The notes beneath the pieces are model-generated. The model was not told the DNA's origin, ran no database searches, and worked only from the letters and a program-made list of their open reading frames with translations. From the NCBI GenBank assembly GCA_964655525.1, contig CAZZNE010000008.1, positions 56,755 through 120,754 on the forward strand: a stretch of 64,000 nucleotides of DNA. The letters run 5' to 3'. A program made the translations under genes and the position numbers. Source of the stretch: DLAJ01 sp964655525. Its GTDB lineage: Bacteria; Bacillota; Clostridia; Lachnospirales; Lachnospiraceae. Below, in pieces: positions 26,308 to 34,488 of the stretch (position 1 is its first letter; each line of letters starts with the position of its first letter).

Positions 26308-27372
26308 ATGAACACTTTCACGGTTTCTCAGGACAATTACATCAGCCACACGCTGGTTCCGAATCGTTTTATCGACGAATATTTAGCGGAGGCAAATGAT
26401 GCGCAGATCAAGATTTATCTCTATCTTTTGCGCATGATGAGCGCGCACAAGGCTACCGGTATCTCCGATATTGCGGATGTATTTAACTATACGGAGCAGG
26501 ACGTGAAGCGCGCGCTCCGTTACTGGGAGAAAAAACACCTGATTTCTTTGCGCTTCGACGAAAACAAAAACATCTGCGGCATCCGCATTGAGCATCTTTT
26601 CGAGACACCCGACAACAGCGGGCAGACGCCCGGTGCAGAGATTATTGCCATACATAAAAACACGATGCCGGAAAAGGCGGAGGAGGCACCCTCTTTCGAA
26701 AAGCCTGTCTATTCGCTTGACAGGCTGAGCGCATTCCAAAAACGCGAGGAGACAAAGCAGCTCATGTTTGCCATTCAGACCTACATCGGCAGACCGCTCT
26801 CACAGTCCAACATCGCGACCATTCTTTTTTTGTCGGACACGCTGCACTTTTCCAACGATCTGATCGACTATCTGATCCAGTACTGTGTGGAACGCGATAA
26901 GAAGGATTTCCGCTATATTGAACGCGTCGGCATCACATGGGCGGAAAACCGGATCACATCGCCAAAGGAAGCGGCCCGCTACTGCGCACGCTATGACCGC
27001 ACCGTGTACGGCGTCATGCGCTCGCTCGGCAAAACAGGCGCTCCGACAGACCGTGAAGTCTCTTATATCCGCAAATGGACAAAGGATTACGCTTTTTCGC
27101 TCGACATCATTACCGAGGCGTGCGACCGCACGGTGCTGGCAACCGACAAACACCGCTTTGAATATGCCGACGGGATTCTTTCCAGCTGGCGCAAACAGAA
27201 CGTGCAGAGCAAGGCGGATATTTCGGCACTGGATCAATCGCACCGTTTGTCTTCGACTGCGGCGCCGGCCAGCAGCTCCTCCCGCAGCGGCGGAGGTCCG
27301 AATCACTTCAATCAGTTTCGGCAGAACACCTATGATTACGACGAACTGGAAAAAGAGATCGTGAGCAACTAA
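26308..27372 (+). CDS. DnaD-domain replication initiation protein
   Basis: 354 residues. DnaD-like proteins help load the replicative helicase at the origin and at restart forks. An N-terminal winged-helix-like region (residues ~25-100, with YTEQDVKRALRYWEKKHLISL) is followed by two DnaD/DnaB C-terminal domains at ~150-215 and ~235-300; the second carries the WTKDYAFSLDIITEACDRTV helix typical of the family. The tail is Ser/Gly-rich. GCAGGTGATACA precedes the ATG. It starts 11 bases upstream of the helicase-loader gene, so the two form an operon. Confidence 0.88.
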   Translation: MNTFTVSQDNYISHTLVPNRFIDEYLAEANDAQIKIYLYLLRMMSAHKATGISDIADVFNYTEQDVKRALRYWEKKHLISLRFDENKNICGIRIEHLFETPDNSGQTPGAEIIAIHKNTMPEKAEEAPSFEKPVYSLDRLSAFQKREETKQLMFAIQTYIGRPLSQSNIATILFLSDTLHFSNDLIDYLIQYCVERDKKDFRYIERVGITWAENRITSPKEAARYCARYDRTVYGVMRSLGKTGAPTDREVSYIRKWTKDYAFSLDIITEACDRTVLATDKHRFEYADGILSSWRKQNVQSKADISALDQSHRLSSTAAPASSSSRSGGGPNHFNQFRQNTYDYDELEKEIVSN

Positions 27373-27383
27373 GGAGGCTTTTT

Positions 27384-28355
27384 GTGGCACTATCCAATTC
27401 TCAATACGATTCCATTATCAGGATTTATGACGAGCGGCAGCTTGCGCACCGACGCGAGCGTGATGCCCGTCTTGCCGACGTCCGCGAGGCGCTTCCCGAA
27501 TATGAAGCGCTCGAGCGCGAGGAGTCGGCTCTCTTTTTGAAAAAAGCAGACTGCCTGCTGGGCGAACAGAGCGAAGATGCACGGCGTATTTCCGAAGACA
27601 TCGAACTGATCAGAGCCAAAAAAGCAAATCTGCTATCCCGGAAGGGCTATCCCGCAGACTATCTTTCCATACAATACACCTGTCCGCACTGCAGGGACAC
27701 CGGCTACATAGACGGCGTCAAATGCGCCTGCTTCCGTCAGGCGTCCGTTACTCTTTTATATGAACAGTCCGGTATCCGAGAACTTCTGAAGCAGGACAAT
27801 TTTGACACGCTTTCCTACGAATTTTATGAGGGCGAGGACTTAACGCGCTTCCAAAATGCCGTGACGACCTGCAGGAATTTTGTCAGGAACTTCAATTCCG
27901 ACTACCACAATCTCTTTTTTTATGGTACAGTAGGGACGGGGAAATCCTTTCTCTCGGGCTGCGTTGCGAAAGAGCTGATCGAAAAAGGCAATCTCGTCAT
28001 CTATTTCAGTGCGACAAGATTGTTCAACGAATTATCGCGATATACTTTCCAGCGTGAGAACCGCGGAGAGCTTTCCGGCCTTTTGGACGACCTGTTCCAA
28101 TGTGATCTTCTCATCATCGATGATCTCGGAACAGAGCTTACCAATTCCTTTGTTGCCACGCAGTTGTTTTCCTGCTTAAATGAGCGGCATATCCGGAAAA
28201 AAGCAACGGTGATCTCCACCAATCTCTCCCTGCAGGAATTGACTGACCGCTATTCCGAACGCATATCTTCACGGATCATGAGCAACTATGAAGTATGCAA
28301 GTTAAGCGGTCCCGACATCAGAATGTACAAAAAAAGACAACTATCCAGAAAGTGA
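27384..28355 (+). CDS. DnaC/DnaI-like helicase loader ATPase
   Basis: 323 residues. AAA+ ATPase expected to deliver the DnaB-type helicase to DnaA- or PriA-opened DNA. Residues 1-85 are helical and charged. A CPHC...CACF cysteine cluster (~residues 93-110) could bind zinc, as in DnaI. Walker A is FFYGTVGTGKSFLS, Walker B is LLIIDDLGTE, and sensor 1 is VISTNLS. The start at 27384 uses GTG (TTTTTGTGGCACTATCC) behind AAGGAGG at ideal spacing. It ends eight bases before the prs start. Confidence 0.9.
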   Translation: MALSNSQYDSIIRIYDERQLAHRRERDARLADVREALPEYEALEREESALFLKKADCLLGEQSEDARRISEDIELIRAKKANLLSRKGYPADYLSIQYTCPHCRDTGYIDGVKCACFRQASVTLLYEQSGIRELLKQDNFDTLSYEFYEGEDLTRFQNAVTTCRNFVRNFNSDYHNLFFYGTVGTGKSFLSGCVAKELIEKGNLVIYFSATRLFNELSRYTFQRENRGELSGLLDDLFQCDLLIIDDLGTELTNSFVATQLFSCLNERHIRKKATVISTNLSLQELTDRYSERISSRIMSNYEVCKLSGPDIRMYKKRQLSRK

Positions 28356-28363
28356 GGCTTTTC

Positions 28364-29551
28364 ATGACTACGAAGCGAGAGGAAAAAAGAAACCTCGAAA
28401 CCATTCCCGTCGGCTCTCTCGGCATCATCCCGCTTGAGGGCTGCAAATCCCTCGGCGAAAAGGTGGATTACTACCTTGTAAAGTGGCGGACGGAGCGCGA
28501 AAGCGAGCACAAGGATTCTCTCGCCTTTGCAGGCTATCAGCGTGATTCCTATATTTTAGGCGCGCGGGTGCCCCGCTTCGGTTCCGGTGAGGCAAAGGGC
28601 GTGATCACGGAATCCGTCCGCGGAACAGACCTGTATCTTCTCGTGGACGTCGCCAATTACAGTCTGACCTATCCGTTGTGCGGTTATGAAAATCACATGT
28701 CGCCCGACGACCATTTTCAGGATTTGAAACGCATCATTGCTGCCGTGGGCGGAAAGGCAAGGCGGATCACCGTGATCATGCCGTTCCTCTATGAAAGCAG
28801 GCAGCATAAACGAACCTCCCGCGAGTCTCTCGACTGCGCCATTGCGCTTCAGGAGCTTGTCGCTATGGGCGTGGACAACATCATCACATTTGACGCGCAT
28901 GATCCGCGCGTGCAGAACGCTATCCCGCTTCACGGCTTTGAAACCGTACAGCCCGCCTATCAGTTCATCAAGGGACTGCTCCGCAATGTGGACGATCTGA
29001 AGATCGACTCCGATCACATGATGGTCATCAGCCCCGATGAGGGCGGTATGAGCCGCGCTATCTATATTGCGAACGTGCTCGGACTCGATATGGGTATGTT
29101 CTACAAACGACGCGACTATACGCAGATCGTCAACGGCAAGAATCCGATCGTTGCGCATGAATTCCTCGGCACGGACGTTGAGGGCAAGGATATGATCATC
29201 ATTGACGACATGATCTCCTCCGGCGACAGCATGCTTGATGTTGCAACCGAGCTGAAAAAACGCAAGGCGGCACGCATTTTTGTGTTCTCCACCTTCGGTC
29301 TTTTCACAAACGGACTTGCCAAATTTGACTTAGCTTACGAGAACGGCATCATTGATCGGGTACTGACGACGAACCTGATCTATCAGACACCTGAACTGCT
29401 CTCCAAACCGTACTATATCAATTGCGACATGAGCAAATATATTGCCTATTTGATCGACACCCTGAATCACGATTCTTCCATCAGCGATCTCTTAAATCCG
29501 AATGATCGTATTCAGGCGCTTCTTACAAAATACAAGACGGACAGGGCATAA
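28364..29551 (+). CDS. prs: Ribose-phosphate pyrophosphokinase, long form
   Basis: 395 residues. Makes PRPP from ribose 5-phosphate and ATP for nucleotide, His and Trp synthesis. The PRPP-binding loop DMIIIDDMISSGDSM, the first-domain ITVIMPFLYESRQHKR region and the flexible-loop KRRDYTQIVNG are clear. It is some 80 residues longer than the common ~315-residue enzyme, the extra being an N-terminal extension of ~30 residues plus insertions. The start at 28364 lies behind GTGAGG and follows the helicase loader. A hairpin terminator follows immediately after the stop. Confidence 0.93.
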   Translation: MTTKREEKRNLETIPVGSLGIIPLEGCKSLGEKVDYYLVKWRTERESEHKDSLAFAGYQRDSYILGARVPRFGSGEAKGVITESVRGTDLYLLVDVANYSLTYPLCGYENHMSPDDHFQDLKRIIAAVGGKARRITVIMPFLYESRQHKRTSRESLDCAIALQELVAMGVDNIITFDAHDPRVQNAIPLHGFETVQPAYQFIKGLLRNVDDLKIDSDHMMVISPDEGGMSRAIYIANVLGLDMGMFYKRRDYTQIVNGKNPIVAHEFLGTDVEGKDMIIIDDMISSGDSMLDVATELKKRKAARIFVFSTFGLFTNGLAKFDLAYENGIIDRVLTTNLIYQTPELLSKPYYINCDMSKYIAYLIDTLNHDSSISDLLNPNDRIQALLTKYKTDRA

Positions 29552-29581
29552 AAAAGATTGGCGCAAATGCGCCAATCTTTC
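29552..29581 (+). terminator. Hairpin terminator after prs
   Basis: A perfect 12-base stem (AAAGATTGGCGC/GCGCCAATCTTT) with loop AAAT directly abuts the prs stop codon. Only three T residues follow, so termination may be partial. Confidence 0.7.
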
Positions 29582-29777
29582 GAAGAATTGCTCCCGCAAT
29601 TTTTCAAGGCTGAAAATTTTCCTAATATGTGGAAAAGAGTTTTGCAGTTAATCTAAATAATTAGGCATGGCAGGACGAAATATACAGTGAGAAGAAAATT
29701 TCATATCGGCGTTATACACTGTTGAAATACGCATCCAAGGAGGGATCATCGCAGTAAACGGAATTTCAGGTATTTTC

Positions 29778-30008
29778 ATGGTAAACGCGGTAATGATGGT
29801 TTCCGAAGTGAGTAGAACCAAACGGGACAGACAGTCTTCTTCTCATCCGTATCCCAAGCGCAAAAAATCTGAGCGATCGTTTTCGACAACATTGGAGCAA
29901 GCAGCGCAGGAATACGAAGCTGTCCCCCTGCATTGTCTGACGACCGTTTACGGGCGCGACAGTAAGATGCAGAATTTCTTCTACGAGCCTAGAGAATATC
30001 ATTACTGA
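29778..30008 (+). CDS. Small unknown protein, 76 aa (start uncertain)
   Basis: 76 residues from the first ATG. No recognised domain. The C-terminal part (TTLEQAAQEYE, TTVYGRDSKMQNFFYEPREY) looks structured rather than random. The ATG at 29778 lacks a ribosome binding site, whereas a perfect AAGGAGGG at 29737-29744 sits just upstream of an in-frame run reading I-A-V-N-G-I-S-G-I-F before that ATG. The true start may therefore be a non-ATG codon near 29748 (ATC), giving 86 residues, or the gene may have lost its start by mutation. It stands alone between prs and the hairpin cluster. Confidence 0.55.
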   Translation: MVNAVMMVSEVSRTKRDRQSSSHPYPKRKKSERSFSTTLEQAAQEYEAVPLHCLTTVYGRDSKMQNFFYEPREYHY

Positions 30009-30011
30009 ATT

Positions 30012-30053
30012 CTAAGCAATCCCGCGAACAGACTTGTTCGCGGGATTGCTTAG
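30012..30053. repeat. Perfect 19-bp hairpin
   Basis: Arms 30012-30030 and 30035-30053 (CTAAGCAATCCCGCGAACA and its complement) enclose a GACT loop. It lies four bases after the small ORF stop. There is no T run on either strand, so it is not a standard terminator. Confidence 0.85.
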
Positions 30054-30080
30054 GGTTTCAGACATGGTACGCGCCCTAAA

Positions 30081-30165
30081 AAAGAACGCTTCGCGTTCTT
30101 TCAAAGAAATGCCTTCGGCATTTCTTTTGAATCCGCTATAGCGATTCTTCCGGATCTTCCGGACT
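30081..30165. repeat. Three to four consecutive short hairpins
   Basis: AAAGAACGC/GCGTTCTTT (30081-30101) and AAAGAAATGCC/GGCATTTCTTT (30103-30127), each with a TTC loop, then GAAT-C-CGC/GCG-ATTC (30129-30147) and TTCCGGA-type palindromes. They precede the preQ1 leader. Confidence 0.75.
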
Positions 30166-30189
30166 GAGGAATTTCCCGTAAATTAAGAA

Positions 30190-30236
30190 TTAACGTCAGT
30201 TCGAGACCTTCCTGACGTAAAACAAAACTAAAGGAG
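30190..30236 (+). promoter_or_regulatory. PreQ1 riboswitch (class I type) upstream of queT
   Basis: A seven-base stem ACGTCAG (30193-30199) / CTGACGT (30212-30218) encloses a C-rich loop (TTCGAGACCTTC) and is followed by the A-rich tail AAAACAAAACTAAAGGAG. This tail is the hallmark of preQ1-I aptamers, where it folds into the stem-loop groove and the CTAA pairs with the loop. The AGGAG overlaps the ribosome binding site of queT, so ligand binding should block translation. Confidence 0.85.
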
Positions 30237-30244
30237 AATTTCAT

Positions 30245-30733
30245 ATGAAAAACAAACGTGTTCTGTTTCTGACACAGGCAGCGATGATCGCAGCGCTGTA
30301 TGTGGTCTTCACGCTCATTGCCGCAGCGCTTGGGCTTTCCTCTATGCAGGTTCAGATCCGATTCTCAGAGGCTCTGACCATCCTTCCGTATTTTACGAAA
30401 GCCGCCATACCGGGTGTCTTTATCGGATGTCTGCTCAGCAATATCCTTGCGGGCGGCGCGCTGCTTGACATTATTTTCGGCTCTCTGGCAACCCTGATCG
30501 CAGCAGTCGGAACCTATCTGCTGCGCCGACAAAAATGGCTTGCGCCGATTCCACCGATCGTGGCAAATACACTGATCATCCCCTTTGTCATAAAGGCGGC
30601 CTACGGCGTCGGTCCGGTCTGGCTCTCCTTTATCACCGTAGGCGCAGGCGAACTCCTGTCCGCAGGCGTCCTCGGCATGCTTCTGCTTTTTGTCCTTGAA
30701 AAATACAGACGGCAGATTTTTATGGTGTCCTAG
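30245..30733 (+). CDS. queT: QueT-family queuosine precursor transporter
   Basis: 162 residues. Small integral membrane protein, about five helices, the substrate-specificity (S) component type of ECF transporters for queuosine precursors such as preQ1 or queuine. LGLSSMQVQIRFSEALTILPYF and NILAGGALLDIIFGSLATL are characteristic. Location directly behind a preQ1 riboswitch supports the assignment strongly. A convergent terminator hairpin follows. Confidence 0.93.
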   Translation: MKNKRVLFLTQAAMIAALYVVFTLIAAALGLSSMQVQIRFSEALTILPYFTKAAIPGVFIGCLLSNILAGGALLDIIFGSLATLIAAVGTYLLRRQKWLAPIPPIVANTLIIPFVIKAAYGVGPVWLSFITVGAGELLSAGVLGMLLLFVLEKYRRQIFMVS

Positions 30734-30735
30734 AG

Positions 30736-30790
30736 AAAAAAGACAATCCGCATGCGTCATAAGCGTACCGCGCATCGGATTGTCTTTTTT
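30736..30790. terminator. Bidirectional terminator
   Basis: AAAAAAGACAATCCG (30736-30750) and CGGATTGTCTTTTTT (30776-30790) form a stem with A and T runs on both sides, between convergent queT and the following minus-strand gene. Confidence 0.9.
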
Positions 30791-33317
30791 ACTCCTGTTC
30801 TTCCAAATAGGAAATGAATACCGCGCCGTTTGTGCGAAACCATTCATCCGCTTCCGAAAAGCTTTTTTTATAGATGCTGTTGGACTTCGGATCCATTATG
30901 GCGATCTGCGAATCATTATAGCCAACAATCAGCACCGTGTTGTCTCCCATGAGCGCCAGAACCGGAATATCCCGATTGACATAGTAGAGAATCGCGTCCA
31001 GACTGCACTCCGACAAGTCCAAAATGCGGCAGCCTTCCAGCGCTTCCCGCAAAATCTGAAGGACCGTTTCTCCCTCATCCAGCAGATATTGGCTGTTGCG
31101 CGCCACTCCCTCATAAGCAAGCAGCGTATCTAAGCATACCGCCGTCGATCCGCGCGTTTCACTGACGCTTTCCGCCGAGATCGCCATGATCTGGTTGCGT
31201 GTGCGGCGGTTTCCGCGCACCCAAATGTAATGTCCGGTATCATCCACGACAACGCCCGTTTTGGCATAGGCAAGATTGATCGCATCCGCGGCATAATTAT
31301 ACATACCGATAATACCATCCTTCGCGTATACAAAAAAGCGCTCCATCTCGGTGTCTTCCGCAACGGCAAGCGTTCTGCTCCCCTCAAAAAGCACCTCTTT
31401 CGGCGTCAGGATCTGCAGCGCCTTATTGTCTATCGTGTTTTTCACCACGATCTGTACGATCGTCTCATATTTTTCGGTGACAGGCCTTTCTAACGTATTG
31501 ATCCCTGATTTCTGCTCGATATTATTGATGATCTGATCATCCCCTGTCTCCCTATAGGAGCCGTCGTCGTTTTTTATCACACGCGACATATTGAGCTGGT
31601 TATCCGTGATCTGTCCGCCCGTCACATAAATCCCTTCATTACCGTATTCTTTTAACACGGTTCCGTTCTCGTCCACAATGATGACCTCATACATCGGAAA
31701 CGTACTGATACCGTAGCTGTCCGTGTAGACATCCCCGCTGTGCGCCACGCCATAGATCAGATCGCTGCCCATGAAGCCGATCGGTTTTATATAATTGCCG
31801 ATTCCCGCATCGATTTTCCTGCGCATCTGCGTATTGAGATTCATATGCACAAGCGAGGTGCTCGCGTCCGCGTGCTTTCCCTCCTGCCAGACAAGAAAGC
31901 TTTGATCCGGCGAAACCTGAAATCTCCCGACCTCAAGATTCTGCGCAATGATCTCATAACTGCGGCTGTCTAAGCTGACCGCGTAAATGTCTCCGTTCAG
32001 GATAAAATAAAACACATTCGTCCTGCTGACATAGGAGAGCATGCTCATTTCCGCCTCCAGGATTTCATAACTCTTATCGTACGGAATATAAATCTCCTCT
32101 TCAACCGTATTGAGCAGACTGTTATAATAGCAGATCATGATGCCGATCTGCCCCTCGTGAAGCCCCCGGTTCATATAACCGTACACGACAAAACGAACAT
32201 TTCCCGTCTCATCAACACTTAATATTTTCATGTTATGCGCATCATACATGCAACGTGCATCAAACGAATCGTCCCGAAACGTGTAAAGCACCGCCATTTT
32301 CTGCTCGGATACATTGTACGAATAGAGTCCCTTATCATCTACAAACGCAAAAACATTTCCTCCGTCGGACTCGACAAGCACCGGCGGTTCCTCCTGAATG
32401 CCGAGCACAATCTTATTCCCCACATAGGCGCTTGTGTTCTTCTCATCAAAGATCTGCGTCATCGTACGCTCAAAGTCAAGCAGATAAATGCGGTCCACCG
32501 TATAACGCAGCCGGTAAAATTCCTCCACCCGGTAATAATGCTTCTGCTTCCCCTCCAGCACGGAAACGATATAACTTCCCGTAACGGACGCGGTTTGGGA
32601 CGCAAGTTCCCGCAGCGTAAAAACCGGTTCCGTTTCTTTTTTCACACCGAGAGAACCCCATGTGATCTGATTAAAGCTGCTGTGAATATTGACGACGCCG
32701 AATGACGAGTTATCTCCCTGCGAATTCGATTCCAGATATTTGATGATCTCCTGCGCTTCCTCGCGGTCAAACGTGCGCGCCGAAAAATCGCGGGCAAAGG
32801 CGATCTTCTCCTCCGCATGATAATCCGTAGCAAGGATGATATGCGTTGTATAGGAGATTTCCTGCTCCGTATCTATCTGCAATTTTAGGATGAGGCTGTA
32901 TTCCTTCTGCGCTTCTATCAGATCCTTGATCGCAAAATCCGCATGAATCTCGTCCCCTATTTCCGTATACTCCGTCAGGCGCCCGTCCTCGATCAGGCGG
33001 GAACCGTCCACACTGCGCACCTCAAAAAAGATCTGGCTGATATTACGCCCGTATTTTTGCACATCAAAAGAAAGCGTCCTGCCATCGCCAAGCGGCGTAA
33101 TGCTCTCCCGCAGATAAGAAAGCTGCGGAAGCTCCTGATAGCCATGCAGGCAGTTTACGCGCTCGCCGTCCACATTCATGTAGATCAGCGGCAGGCTTGC
33201 CGGACGCATTTCTTCCGTCATATCCGTATTTCCCTGATTCAAAAGATTACTAATGATCACCAACGCCGCCAAAAATGTCACGATGCTGACGATTCCATGA
33301 AAGATCGTTTTTTTCAT
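30789..33317 (-). CDS. Large membrane-anchored protein with C-terminal papain-fold-like domain
   Basis: 842 residues, uncharacterised. One N-terminal transmembrane anchor (residues ~8-25) leaves the rest outside. Residues ~60-700 are beta-rich with repeated short motifs (VFAFVDDKGLYSYNV, SFLVWQEG), suggesting propeller-like repeats. The last ~120 residues resemble a C39/papain-like peptidase fold: STAVCLDTLLAYEG at the position of the nucleophile helix and NTVLIVGYND where active enzymes carry H-(V/F)-V-x-V-GY, but with Asn/Thr instead of His. It may be an inactive pseudoenzyme. It ends 8 bases before a terminator shared with queT. Confidence 0.75.
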   Translation of the reverse strand: MKKTIFHGIVSIVTFLAALVIISNLLNQGNTDMTEEMRPASLPLIYMNVDGERVNCLHGYQELPQLSYLRESITPLGDGRTLSFDVQKYGRNISQIFFEVRSVDGSRLIEDGRLTEYTEIGDEIHADFAIKDLIEAQKEYSLILKLQIDTEQEISYTTHIILATDYHAEEKIAFARDFSARTFDREEAQEIIKYLESNSQGDNSSFGVVNIHSSFNQITWGSLGVKKETEPVFTLRELASQTASVTGSYIVSVLEGKQKHYYRVEEFYRLRYTVDRIYLLDFERTMTQIFDEKNTSAYVGNKIVLGIQEEPPVLVESDGGNVFAFVDDKGLYSYNVSEQKMAVLYTFRDDSFDARCMYDAHNMKILSVDETGNVRFVVYGYMNRGLHEGQIGIMICYYNSLLNTVEEEIYIPYDKSYEILEAEMSMLSYVSRTNVFYFILNGDIYAVSLDSRSYEIIAQNLEVGRFQVSPDQSFLVWQEGKHADASTSLVHMNLNTQMRRKIDAGIGNYIKPIGFMGSDLIYGVAHSGDVYTDSYGISTFPMYEVIIVDENGTVLKEYGNEGIYVTGGQITDNQLNMSRVIKNDDGSYRETGDDQIINNIEQKSGINTLERPVTEKYETIVQIVVKNTIDNKALQILTPKEVLFEGSRTLAVAEDTEMERFFVYAKDGIIGMYNYAADAINLAYAKTGVVVDDTGHYIWVRGNRRTRNQIMAISAESVSETRGSTAVCLDTLLAYEGVARNSQYLLDEGETVLQILREALEGCRILDLSECSLDAILYYVNRDIPVLALMGDNTVLIVGYNDSQIAIMDPKSNSIYKKSFSEADEWFRTNGAVFISYLEEQE

Positions 33318-33374
33318 GCTCTTATTTTATGCTATATTTCGTATTTTCACAATACAAAAATCATGTGTACCAGA

Positions 33375-33959
33375 TCAAATGTCGCCCACTCCGTAAAATT
33401 TCGACAGATCCATTCCCGCTCCATGCCGTCTTTTCGCGATCTCATATAAGAGAAGCACATAAACCAGCTCCTCCCGGTGTCGGAAATCCGACGATGTCCG
33501 GTTACGATTTCCCGCATCTAAAATGTCTGCGCCACCCCGCTGCATATCCGTACGCATATCCGCATTTGGCATGTTCTCCGTTCCCATGCCGCCCTGCTGC
33601 ATATCGGACGCTGCCGCAGCTTCTTCCTTTTCGATCATCTGCACAATGTCATGCGCAAGCCGCTGCAGTCGCAGTCTGTCTGGATATTCATCATAGATCA
33701 TGCTCCCCTTATAATCCATGCGGTCGACGACAGAAGCGATCTTTACCGCATAGCGCTTTGCCATTTCCGGAAACATTTCCTGTAAATACTGTAAATCTTC
33801 TTTCACGCCCATGTCCTGCGCCATATAGAGCGGCAGATAACCCTGCATGGCATAGGCGGGCATATAAGGCGCCTGATAAGGCGGCATATTGTATGTCTGA
33901 TAAAACGGTACAATTCGGTGTTGTTCCATGTTGTTCATCCCCTGTTTTCTGATCATCAT
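33375..33959 (-). CDS. Conserved-looking hypothetical, Tyr/Pro/Met-rich N-terminus
   Basis: 194 residues, not recognised. The first ~55 residues are rich in Tyr, Pro, Met and Ala (YQTYNMPPYQAPYMPAYAMQ). Residues 60-115 form a charged helical segment, residues 115-150 are Met/Gly-rich linker, and the end is a short helix (ELVYVLLLYEIAKRRHG). No signal peptide or membrane span. The composition recalls spore coat proteins, but that is only a resemblance. It lies 57 bases upstream of the 842-residue gene, in the same direction, and behind the ATP synthase terminator. Confidence 0.65.
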   Translation of the reverse strand: MMIRKQGMNNMEQHRIVPFYQTYNMPPYQAPYMPAYAMQGYLPLYMAQDMGVKEDLQYLQEMFPEMAKRYAVKIASVVDRMDYKGSMIYDEYPDRLRLQRLAHDIVQMIEKEEAAAASDMQQGGMGTENMPNADMRTDMQRGGADILDAGNRNRTSSDFRHREELVYVLLLYEIAKRRHGAGMDLSKFYGVGDI

Positions 33960-33999
33960 TCCGATCAGACTCGGTTTGTATTATGATATGTAAAACAAC

Positions 34000-34031
34000 A
34001 AAAAAAGTCCCGCATCCGCGGAACTTTTTTT
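34000..34031 (-). terminator. Terminator of the ATP synthase operon
   Basis: GTCCCGC/GCGGAAC-type stem (34007-34024) flanked by A and T runs of seven, 23 bases after the atpC stop. Works in either direction. Confidence 0.92.
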
Positions 34032-34053
34032 GTAACATGGTTCCAGTCCGAAC

Positions 34054-34458
34054 CTATCGTATTGTCGAAATACGCGCGAGCGAACGCAAGAGCGCCGTCT
34101 CGGCACGCGCAATATCCGTCTTGGGATCCTTCTCGGAAAGACGCTTCTCGGCGCGTTCCTTTGCCGCCTCCGCCCGACTCAGATCAATTTCATCAGGCCA
34201 TTCGACAATCTCCGCGAGAATTGTGATCCGATCCTGTAAGATCTCCACAAAGCCCGCGTGAAGCGCCGCCATCTTCTGCTCGTCACCATCGGTAATATAG
34301 AGAATCCCCGGCTTAATGATCATCGTCATCGGGATATGGTTCTTATAAATGCCGACCTCCCCCTCCGTCGTGTTAAACTCGACCATCGTAGCCAATCCGT
34401 CATAAAAAACGCGGTCCGGTGTGATAATTTTGATAACAAAACGATTATCCTCTGCCAT
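34054..34458 (-). CDS. atpC: ATP synthase epsilon subunit
   Basis: 134 residues, normal length. Central-stalk subunit that links gamma to the c ring and inhibits ATP hydrolysis. The N-terminal beta-sandwich (KIITPDRVFYDGLATMVEFN, GEVGIYKNHIPM) is followed by a C-terminal helix pair rich in Glu, Ala and Arg. Last gene of the operon. Confidence 0.96.
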   Translation of the reverse strand: MAEDNRFVIKIITPDRVFYDGLATMVEFNTTEGEVGIYKNHIPMTMIIKPGILYITDGDEQKMAALHAGFVEILQDRITILAEIVEWPDEIDLSRAEAAKERAEKRLSEKDPKTDIARAETALLRSLARISTIR

Positions 34459-34488
34459 ACAGCCACCTCAATCCTGATTCCGTACTGA

